A stretch of 64,000 nt of DNA, taken from IMG/VR virus record IMGVR_UViG_3300032053_000002, positions 172,752 to 236,751 of that record; one strand, written 5' to 3'. Origin of the DNA: a virus. Below, piece after piece: positions 57,258 through 64,000 of the stretch. Under the pieces are notes generated by a model. The model saw only the letters and a program-made list of their open reading frames with translations. It was not told the DNA's origin and did no database searches. Both the position numbers and the translations under genes were made by a program. Each line of letters opens with the position of its first letter. The stretch's first letter is position 1.

Positions 57258-59321
57258 TTATACTTTCTTTGTTTTCCAATTTTTAATTGCTGAATAAAAT
57301 GGACTTGTGGAACTAATGGGTGAATTATCCAATCCGAATATCGTGAATCCACTAATTGTTACTTCGATAAATCTAGGTAATTTGGCTATATCAATTTCTT
57401 TTCCACTACTGTCTTTATTAGGCGTGGAGTCGCGAACCTCCCACGTCGCTTCATCAGGAATACTAATAGTTATTCCACCGTTTAATATTCCAGGAACATT
57501 CGCAAATAAGTCGCCAATGGTTAATTTGACGAACGGGGCTTCCATATATTTACCTTCATTATCTGATAAATCTCTATATTTTGGATAGCACAATCCTATT
57601 AAGTAATTTACTTTTTCCCATACCGGTCGGACTTCTATTTCAGAATGAACAGATACCTTAAAACCGAAATTAACAACACGAGTCGCACCTTTATAGATAT
57701 AAACATTATCCGCTCTGCCAATATATTTTCTGGAATTCCAATCTGGGGTAATTGAGTCGGTTAATCCAGTCAAAGCGGCTCTAAATATAATCCACTTGGC
57801 ATTATTCACATGATAAAACTTAAACGGGATTAAATCAGTTACTCCAGAAGGATAATCTTCGCCGTATGGAATGGTGTTTATCTTATCAGCGAGCCGAGTT
57901 TCTTTTATGGCTGCCCCGGGATTGGCGAACCCGTAATCCACGTAAATAGTTTTTGTTTTATTTTTTTGTAATTCTTTCGTGTAAGGTAATTTTTGGTCTG
58001 AACCTAAATCCACTATATTTGCGCCTCCGGCGGCATCCGCCCCTCTCTTCAAAACAATGTCTCCGTAACTCTGCAAATATCTTTTATTTAGTTTCGCGTT
58101 ATCTTGCGGATTGCGAAGAATCCTATTATCTGGAATAGTAGTATTACCCAATTTACGCGCAAGTTCTTCTCTAGATTGGAACGTCCCAGTAGTTGGTTTT
58201 CCCTTATCGATAGTTTGTATTTTTTTAATCCCTTCCAGCATTGCGGCGAGAGGAGATTCAGAATTTAAAATATCATATGTCGCAATAACGCGACCTTCTT
58301 TATTTAACATTCTAATAAACTTCGGAAGATTGGTATTATCAACATATCCGTAAGTTGGATTATATCTATTGAATATTTTTATTTCTGTCGCCTTCGTTCC
58401 CATTATACCGTAACCGAGAAGTTTTAAGAGCACGTCTGAATACGGAATAGCTTTTAATAAGTTGGATAAAAATCCCGCCCCTGCTTCCTGGTTCATAGTA
58501 ATCTGCGCGTCTATGATCGGATTATATCCGGTAGACATAGTAAACCTAAACGCCTGAGTCGCCAATCCGATATTTTTTTTCATTTCTTCGCGAGGACTTA
58601 ATCTACTGGTTAAAGGTAGACCCGCCCCATCCGCCCCGATAGGATATAAATACTTATTCGGATTCAAATTAAAATAAGTCTGAGGCATAGTCATTATATC
58701 CCGACCAACATTTGCGTAATCTAACCCGGGATATTCGTCGCCTTTTCCAATGGAAACCTGCGGAGACTGATGTATATTTCGGCTTTTATATTCTGAAGAA
58801 AATACGGCCTGAGTATAAGTTTCAGGAACAGCACCTTTTATGAAACTAGTATCCAGCCCGAACAAAGAAGAGAGAGACATATGCCTTCTTTCATGATAAC
58901 CAAACACTGGAAGTGTATTGCTAAATAGTGATAATGGATTCCATATCTTTGTTTCTATCGTCGGGTTAAACGTTTGTATCATTGTTTGATTAAAAATCAT
59001 TTGTAAACCTTTTGGACTAACTAAATAATTCGCCAATCTTTTCGCGCTAGTAAGTGCATAACTTGTTTTATCGGAAAATCGTTCTTTCCCAGATGTTTCA
59101 CTCGGAAGAGTCGAAAAAATCGTATCTCCCGCCAGAGCAGAGCGAACCGGTCTCGGCGCACTTTGATAAGATTGTTCCGCCATTTTTAAGGAATTGGTTT
59201 CATTCATAGCCGGTGGCATATTTTGCACAGGTTTATCCAGCGTTGCGGTTTTCGGGGTCGGCATTGCCGAACCCAGATTCCTAAAAATCGACCGTTCATA
59301 TAGTCCTAAAATCGTTGCCAT
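57258..59321 (-). CDS. tail or baseplate structural protein, 687 aa
   Basis: A 687-residue protein with no signal peptide, rich in Pro, Asn and Gly in its first half. The C-terminal 250 residues carry YIGRADNVYIYKGATRVVNF, then VNYLIGLCYPKYRDLSDNEG and KLTIGDLFANVPGILNGGIT, an ordered beta region seen in T4-like structural proteins. It sits between the tape measure and the LysM protein. A role at the tail tip or baseplate is likely; exact counterpart unknown. Confidence 0.6.
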   Translation of the reverse strand: MATILGLYERSIFRNLGSAMPTPKTATLDKPVQNMPPAMNETNSLKMAEQSYQSAPRPVRSALAGDTIFSTLPSETSGKERFSDKTSYALTSAKRLANYLVSPKGLQMIFNQTMIQTFNPTIETKIWNPLSLFSNTLPVFGYHERRHMSLSSLFGLDTSFIKGAVPETYTQAVFSSEYKSRNIHQSPQVSIGKGDEYPGLDYANVGRDIMTMPQTYFNLNPNKYLYPIGADGAGLPLTSRLSPREEMKKNIGLATQAFRFTMSTGYNPIIDAQITMNQEAGAGFLSNLLKAIPYSDVLLKLLGYGIMGTKATEIKIFNRYNPTYGYVDNTNLPKFIRMLNKEGRVIATYDILNSESPLAAMLEGIKKIQTIDKGKPTTGTFQSREELARKLGNTTIPDNRILRNPQDNAKLNKRYLQSYGDIVLKRGADAAGGANIVDLGSDQKLPYTKELQKNKTKTIYVDYGFANPGAAIKETRLADKINTIPYGEDYPSGVTDLIPFKFYHVNNAKWIIFRAALTGLTDSITPDWNSRKYIGRADNVYIYKGATRVVNFGFKVSVHSEIEVRPVWEKVNYLIGLCYPKYRDLSDNEGKYMEAPFVKLTIGDLFANVPGILNGGITISIPDEATWEVRDSTPNKDSSGKEIDIAKLPRFIEVTISGFTIFGLDNSPISSTSPFYSAIKNWKTKKV

Positions 59322-59339
59322 TCATTTTCTCTCTGTTAT

Positions 59340-62300
59340 TTATTTACGGGCAGTTTTTGCTAAAAATTCTCCTATACGGGCGCCATTGAGCTTTAGCTCT
59401 ACTCCGTTTTCCAACCGACTTGCAATGTTATCTAATCTATCAACCACTTCTCCCATATCTATTTCCGTCGAGGCCACTGTTCCAACGGCTTCAGCCGCAG
59501 GTGCTACTACGCCCCCAACCACCCCGCCAACTCCACCTGTCGCGATGATTTTTACTGCGTTAGCAGTTTCTTGCAATCCCGGTGCTAACGACGCAAGTTT
59601 TTCCAACTGCTCAATAAGTCCACCGCCAGGAAGCAAACCGGTTATAAATCCACCAACTCCCGCTACAGCATTCGCCGCTGAAAAAGCGACAAGCGCGGAC
59701 GATAAAGAAAGTATGGCAACAGAAGCGGTCATAAGACTGGTCGCAATCTCACCCAATTTAGAAAGTGGGTCTATTATTGCGTTTAATCCAGTAGATAAAA
59801 TTTGAGTGGAGAATCCAAGTGCGGTAAATGCACCCGCTAGTGCAAACATAGCAACTATTCCCGCGCCAAATAAAACCGCTCCGACACCGGATGTTATTAA
59901 TGCGCCCAACGCGAAGACCGCCGCAGTCAATCCAACTAACACAACCGCTGCTTTAGCTAAATCTCCCCAACCAACGTCAGTAAACTTTTGCATTGCGATT
60001 CCTAAAAGAAGCATTGATCCGGCCATTAAACCAATTGCGACCGCTCCAATGATAGCCTTTCCAGCAATTTTGGATAACACTTCAACGGCTACTACTAATC
60101 CGACTAAAGAAGCACCCGCCTTTGCCATGTCACCAACACCAACCGTCGCAAACTCTTGCATTGCTTTTGCCAGAATAAATACTGCTCCCGCAATCATAAT
60201 CAGAGACGCTCCTGCCGCTAACATCTGAGTAGGTTTCATATCCCCAAAAATACTGCCAAGTATTCCGCGTTTCCCGCCGACTTTACCCGCCGCCCCTTTA
60301 CCGCCAAGAAGACTTCCCAATCCAGTTTTTGCTAAACTAAATGTTTTGAATATCCCCCACAGCGCTCCAGCAGCTGCTGCTGCGTAAAGAAGTGCCTTTC
60401 CTATTCCAGTTATACTAATACCCGCTTCTTTGCTCACAGTAGTAGCTTTATCCCAACTACCCGTTAATTTGTCGATCCCTCCCATAACCCAACCAATACC
60501 GCTGGCGACCTTACTAAGCGTGGTCATAACCAGATTAAGCAAAGGTAATATGGTTTTGAGAACAACCGTTCCGATATTCGCCAGAGAGTTTTTTAATTGC
60601 GTTAACGGCGACAATACACCTTCTACATCGAGCGCTTCGGATAATGATAGCCCTTCAACTTCAAACGCGCTCATCGCGTGTGTGGCGACTTTATCTAATT
60701 CTTTTGATCGAGAAATCATTTTTCCTAATTCAGAAACAGAAACTCCAATAGCATCAGCCATTGCTTTTCTTTGTATAACATTCATTCGTTGAAATTCCGC
60801 TTCAGAACCGATCACGTTCACTATTTCTTTTTGAAGACCCATCAAGTCGCCTTCCAATGCGAGTGCGCGAGCCCTATCCAAGTTGACATTTCTTCCAGTC
60901 AAAACCATTGCGTTCATTTGTGCTTCGATGGAACTTTCAAAGTCTAATAACTTATCCGCAATCCCAGTTACTGTAGCAAGATTCACTCCGAGTTTTCTGG
61001 CCGCAACCGCTGCCATGACGATATTCTGGCCCATTCCTTTCGAGTATTTTGCGGCTTCTTCTGAACTTTCAGCAATATCTCTCATTACCACACCCGGCGC
61101 GACACCGCTAGCTTCCGCAAACTTTTTCGTGATTTTAATCATATTTATCGCCGTTTCGCTAGATCCGGCAGTCATATTCATAAATGAAGCGACAAGTTTA
61201 GCGGATTCATCTGCGGACATACCCAATGCGACAGATATAACGGTCGCATCTTCTATCAATTTAGTGTTTATCATATCAAGAGAACCAAACTCACCAACCA
61301 ACGCTTGAGTTTGTTCGAGCGCTTCTTTTTGAGTTATTCCAAATCTTCCCAGTGTTGACGCGACAGCTGTTGCCTGGTCATTCAAAACAGTAAATTGCGC
61401 TCCAGTTATAGCTGTTGCTTTACGAAAATCTTCACCGGCCTGAACCCAATCCACAAAAATCTTTCCAATCCAGGTCGCGATTGCTAAGGCAGCAGTAAGC
61501 GGGTTAAAAATAAATCCCATTACTGCGCCTTTTACGCGCTCAATTTTATTTCGGAGTTCGTCTATTTTATTAGCCTGTTCTTTATATCCTTCCAAGTACG
61601 CATCTTGTATTGTTTTTACTTTTTGTAATTGTTTGATGTTTTCATTAAATAGTTCACCGGCCTTTTCTTCGGACAGTACTTTTGCTTTTACTTTATCGAG
61701 TATCGATACCGAATCATCAAGAATTTCAGAAGACATTTTTTTAAATTGCTCAGTAATAACGCCTTCTTCGCGATATGTTTTAATCATATCTATGTGTAAA
61801 TCCCCAATTGTTTCGAATAGGTCTTTATATGATTCTTCGTCTCTAATCTTTTTTTCTAATTTTTTTACAATATCTTCCTCAACTTTTTTTATTTTTTCGC
61901 GGGATCCCTTACTCCGTTCATCAATTTTTTGTTGTTCTTTTTTGGTTTTAACAAGTTCTCCACTTAATTTGATTCTCTCTTTTGATTTTTTCGATAATTT
62001 TTCAGTAATTTTAAGAAGCTCTCCGGAAAGATTTGTTAGTATTTTTTCATAGCCACCCTGTTCCTTAATCATGTCCAGCATACTATCACGTCTATCACCA
62101 ATGTTATCTAGAGCATGAATAAGTATTCCCAAGTTCTTTATTTCTTTTTCGTAATTCTTTGAAAGATCGCCCTCTTCTTTTACTTTCATAACAGTTGAAA
62201 GCAATTCTTTTGCAAACCCAGTAAGTATTTGTAATTTTTTTGCACTTTCATTATACGTTTCAACCGAATCTTCTTGATAATTTCCAATTTTTTCCGATTC

Positions 62301-62936
62301 CGACGCAAACCCTTTTATTCTTTCCGTCAATTCATTTATGCGATTTTTATCATCAATATTAGCGTTGTCTTTGAGAGCCGTTTCTTTTTTTATGTTTTTT
62401 ATTGCATCGTTTGTTATTTCATTATATTTTTCAGATATTTTTTCTTTATTTTTTATTTCGTTCTTATAGTGGTCATTTTCGGCTTTTGAAACTTTGCTTA
62501 TATTTTCTATTTGGCTTAAAGATGTCTCGGATATTTCTTTCACTTTATCTCTAATACTAGTTAGGTAATCAATTCTATCTCGATGTTTCTTTGCAACATC
62601 TTCTTCTAAATCCTGGGTTTTTTCAAGATTATTATATATTTCTTTATATTTTGAAATTTGGTCGTTTAATGACTCTATCGCCCGAGGTAAAAGCTTAATA
62701 GTACTGACCATGCTTTTTAAAATTCCCTTTTCATTAAAGAATTGGGATTTTTTAAAATCCAATACTTTTTTAACTTTTTTTATAATTCTATCCGTAAGAT
62801 CTATATCGGCTTCAAGATAGTTGTTAGTTTTTTTACGTTCATCGGTTAATTTTTTAGTCAGCTTAACAACTCTATTAAGAGCCTTTTCGTGAGCGTCTAG
62901 TAATTTCTTTTGTTTTTCTAAATCTTCCATTGCCAT
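59340..62936 (-). CDS. tail tape measure protein
   Basis: A 1198-residue protein. The first 470 residues are almost pure charged coiled coil (ENDHYKNEIKNKEKISEKYN and similar). A hydrophobic stretch near 470 (VMGFIFNPLTAALAIATWIG) follows, then helices and several Gly/Ala-rich membrane-like segments near 860-1130 (AVIGAVAIGLMAG-type), and a polar end. This is the usual tape measure layout and sets tail length. GGAAGA precedes the ATG. It lies after the gp26-like pair. Confidence 0.85.
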   Translation of the reverse strand: MAMEDLEKQKKLLDAHEKALNRVVKLTKKLTDERKKTNNYLEADIDLTDRIIKKVKKVLDFKKSQFFNEKGILKSMVSTIKLLPRAIESLNDQISKYKEIYNNLEKTQDLEEDVAKKHRDRIDYLTSIRDKVKEISETSLSQIENISKVSKAENDHYKNEIKNKEKISEKYNEITNDAIKNIKKETALKDNANIDDKNRINELTERIKGFASESEKIGNYQEDSVETYNESAKKLQILTGFAKELLSTVMKVKEEGDLSKNYEKEIKNLGILIHALDNIGDRRDSMLDMIKEQGGYEKILTNLSGELLKITEKLSKKSKERIKLSGELVKTKKEQQKIDERSKGSREKIKKVEEDIVKKLEKKIRDEESYKDLFETIGDLHIDMIKTYREEGVITEQFKKMSSEILDDSVSILDKVKAKVLSEEKAGELFNENIKQLQKVKTIQDAYLEGYKEQANKIDELRNKIERVKGAVMGFIFNPLTAALAIATWIGKIFVDWVQAGEDFRKATAITGAQFTVLNDQATAVASTLGRFGITQKEALEQTQALVGEFGSLDMINTKLIEDATVISVALGMSADESAKLVASFMNMTAGSSETAINMIKITKKFAEASGVAPGVVMRDIAESSEEAAKYSKGMGQNIVMAAVAARKLGVNLATVTGIADKLLDFESSIEAQMNAMVLTGRNVNLDRARALALEGDLMGLQKEIVNVIGSEAEFQRMNVIQRKAMADAIGVSVSELGKMISRSKELDKVATHAMSAFEVEGLSLSEALDVEGVLSPLTQLKNSLANIGTVVLKTILPLLNLVMTTLSKVASGIGWVMGGIDKLTGSWDKATTVSKEAGISITGIGKALLYAAAAAGALWGIFKTFSLAKTGLGSLLGGKGAAGKVGGKRGILGSIFGDMKPTQMLAAGASLIMIAGAVFILAKAMQEFATVGVGDMAKAGASLVGLVVAVEVLSKIAGKAIIGAVAIGLMAGSMLLLGIAMQKFTDVGWGDLAKAAVVLVGLTAAVFALGALITSGVGAVLFGAGIVAMFALAGAFTALGFSTQILSTGLNAIIDPLSKLGEIATSLMTASVAILSLSSALVAFSAANAVAGVGGFITGLLPGGGLIEQLEKLASLAPGLQETANAVKIIATGGVGGVVGGVVAPAAEAVGTVASTEIDMGEVVDRLDNIASRLENGVELKLNGARIGEFLAKTARK

Positions 62937-62941
62937 TGGAT

Positions 62942-63232
62942 TTATTCTTCCTTAGATTTTCCTAACGATTTTACATATTCAATATCATCATATTTCGCTA
63001 ATCTTTGCGGTCTCTGTGCATCCCATTTTTTTGCGTAATTTTTTCCATATCTATCTTCCAGATACTTCAATAAATCTTTATAATTTTGATCTATTTTCGA
63101 CACGATGGCTTTTAATTCCGGATCTTTTTGTATTTTACTTTTAACTCGTTCCAATTCTTGCCGTTTCATCGAGTCAATGATGCGGTCAATAAATCTAGTA
63201 ATGATCCCCTCGTTCAGTTGTTTTTTAGGCAT
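62942..63232 (-). CDS. hypothetical helical protein upstream of tape measure, 96 aa
   Basis: A 96-residue charged helical protein (ITRFIDRIIDSMKRQELERV, NYKDLLKYLEDRYGKNYAKK). GGGAG precedes the ATG. It stands between the frameshifted gp26-like gene and the tape measure, where some phages place a small tail protein or chaperone piece. No family recognised. Confidence 0.5.
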   Translation of the reverse strand: MPKKQLNEGIITRFIDRIIDSMKRQELERVKSKIQKDPELKAIVSKIDQNYKDLLKYLEDRYGKNYAKKWDAQRPQRLAKYDDIEYVKSLGKSKEE

Positions 63233-63286
63233 CGGTATTCTCCCATTTAGAATATATAATTTACTAAATATAAATAGTTATATATC

Positions 63287-63568
63287 TTATTTTTTTGTTT
63301 TAGAAGATGGTTTTATGTTTTTATATCTGGATGGGGATGGAGGCGGCGAACTTTTTTTAGTGGATTGTTGTTCTATCTGTTGTTTTTCTTTTTGCTTGGC
63401 TTCAGTTAATTTTCGCAGAAAAAATCGTCTTTTATGAACAGGCATAAAATACACTTCGGAAAAACCAAATGCGCCCTCGGAATAATAGCACAGGTCAAAG
63501 ATTTCTTCGTGGAAGGCGACGTTATAACCTTCCGGATGGCCAAAAAAAGGAGAGTTCCATTGGTATAG
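63287..63568 (-). CDS. out-of-frame extension of the gp26-like gene (putative +1 frameshift product)
   Basis: An open frame shifted +1 from the gp26-like gene, running from the TGA at 63569-63571 to a TAA at 63287-63289. It encodes FGHPEGYNVAFHEEIFDLCY and then MPVHKRRFFLRKLTEAKQKE, protein-like sequence with no ATG, GTG or TTG before it. A T7 run at 63542-63548 in the overlap gives a +1 slip site. Expression as a frameshift extension, as for tail-chaperone G/GT pairs, would explain the missing start. A one-base homopolymer error in assembly is the alternative. Confidence 0.55.
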   Translation of the reverse strand, partial: LYQWNSPFFGHPEGYNVAFHEEIFDLCYYSEGAFGFSEVYFMPVHKRRFFLRKLTEAKQKEKQQIEQQSTKKSSPPPSPSRYKNIKPSSKTKK

Positions 63569-64000
63569 TCATTGTTTGCTGATGCATACAGGAATTACAT
63601 TCGAAATTAAAATCACTACTAATATCCGGGGAAACTCTGGCGATTTCAGATCGTAACGCTAATGAGTCTCTACTGAGCATAGTATTGACTAAATTGGTTA
63701 TAACGGCTTTTTCTTTATTCCCATCGACTTCCGTAATTGAATGTTTTAGACGAGTAGTGATTTCAAAGTCGGATTCGGATCTCAACTTTTTTAATCCTTG
63801 TAAATCTTTTTCTATTTCTTTATCTTCGATGTGAGTTAGCAGTTTAAATTTTACTTGTTTTTTAGACGTTGGTAACTGAAAATCAAATTCTTGTTGACCT
63901 TTGACATATGTATTAAAATCGATTTCTTTCGCCTCTAATGACGTTAGATCAATCTTAACATCTTTATTAACCGCATTACATTTAGGGCAAGTAACTTCCA
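63522..64000 (-). CDS. gp26-like baseplate/tail assembly protein, 5' partial
   Basis: The C-terminal 158 residues of a gene that enters from the right edge. CPKCNAVNKDVKIDLTSLEA, then LVNTMLSRDSLALRSEIARV and FECNSCMHQQTMTIPMELSF follow the T4 baseplate protein family (gp26-like, PF12322), with two zinc-type CxxC pairs and an RDSxxLR motif. It ends SFFWPSGRL. The gene is placed just before the tape measure, where tail assembly chaperones normally lie. The N-terminus is outside the window. Confidence 0.75.
   Translation of the reverse strand, partial: EVTCPKCNAVNKDVKIDLTSLEAKEIDFNTYVKGQQEFDFQLPTSKKQVKFKLLTHIEDKEIEKDLQGLKKLRSESDFEITTRLKHSITEVDGNKEKAVITNLVNTMLSRDSLALRSEIARVSPDISSDFNFECNSCMHQQTMTIPMELSFFWPSGRL

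Noticed and set aside
59806-62052. Several plus-strand frames of 120-140 codons opposite the tape measure gene
   Set aside because: Low-complexity mirror images of the coiled-coil and Ala-rich coding strand, no ribosome sites.

Overview
The window is a continuous stretch of a large, AT-rich, T4-like contractile-tailed bacteriophage (a myovirus of the wider T4 superfamily). The phage assignment rests on a full T4-type replication set: gp43 DNA polymerase, gp44/gp62 clamp loader, gp45 clamp, gp41-type helicase, RNase H-type 5' nuclease, gp32 SSB and UvsX. It is supported by a tail and baseplate block with a gp26-like protein, a long tape measure, a LysM gp53-like protein and a gp27-like hub. 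Every confident gene lies on the minus strand, usually with overlapping or nearly touching ends and a clear AGGAG-type ribosome site. The window starts inside one gene and ends inside another. No gap without a gene exceeds about 210 bases. I found no tRNA, rRNA or CRISPR array.

Layout in window order; transcription runs from high to low coordinates. (1) 1-16 kb is an envelope or sugar island: a TPP-dependent E1 alpha/beta pair, a GT-D glycosyltransferase, an FkbM methyltransferase, a B12-binding radical SAM enzyme, an RmlD-like reductase, an RfbH/E1-type PLP dehydratase, RmlB, and several GT-A and GT-B glycosyltransferases with small unknown genes between them. (2) 15.7-27 kb holds nucleotide and host-interaction genes: dCMP deaminase, Nudix, ribbon-helix-helix, two DNA methyltransferases, macro domain, Lar-like protein, PLOD-type glycosyltransferase, YspA/SLOG protein, RecB/Cas4-like nuclease, ClpP-like protease, another glycosyltransferase and an Nmad1-like protein. 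(3) 26-32 kb is the replisome core, with a GIY-YIG endonuclease beside gp43. (4) 32-43 kb has two more glycosyltransferases, dUTPase, a GGQ release-factor-like protein, class II ribonucleotide reductase with an HNH endonuclease beside it, and small genes behind sigma70-like promoters. (5) 43.8-50.3 kb holds helicase, 5' nuclease, an S24-like protein, a Vsr-like endonuclease, a UvsX gene split by an intein, and gp32. (6) 50.4-64 kb is the late block: unknown and nuclease-like proteins, a divergent family A DNA polymerase-like protein, and the hub, LysM, large structural, tape measure and gp26-like genes.

The most notable signals are these. UvsX is encoded in two genes carrying an atypically split intein (18-residue N part, 141-residue C part), with an unknown ORF between the halves and a Vsr-like endonuclease after them. 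gp43 appears to start at ATT behind a strong Shine-Dalgarno. A three-copy fixed-spacing promoter motif resembles a middle promoter. A putative +1 frameshift at a T7 run extends the gp26-like protein. The sugar cluster combines 3-deoxygenation with a TPP enzyme, which suggests a branched deoxysugar. The hexamer GTCGCC/GGCGAC is strongly over-represented. All functions are read from motifs and gene order, with no database search.
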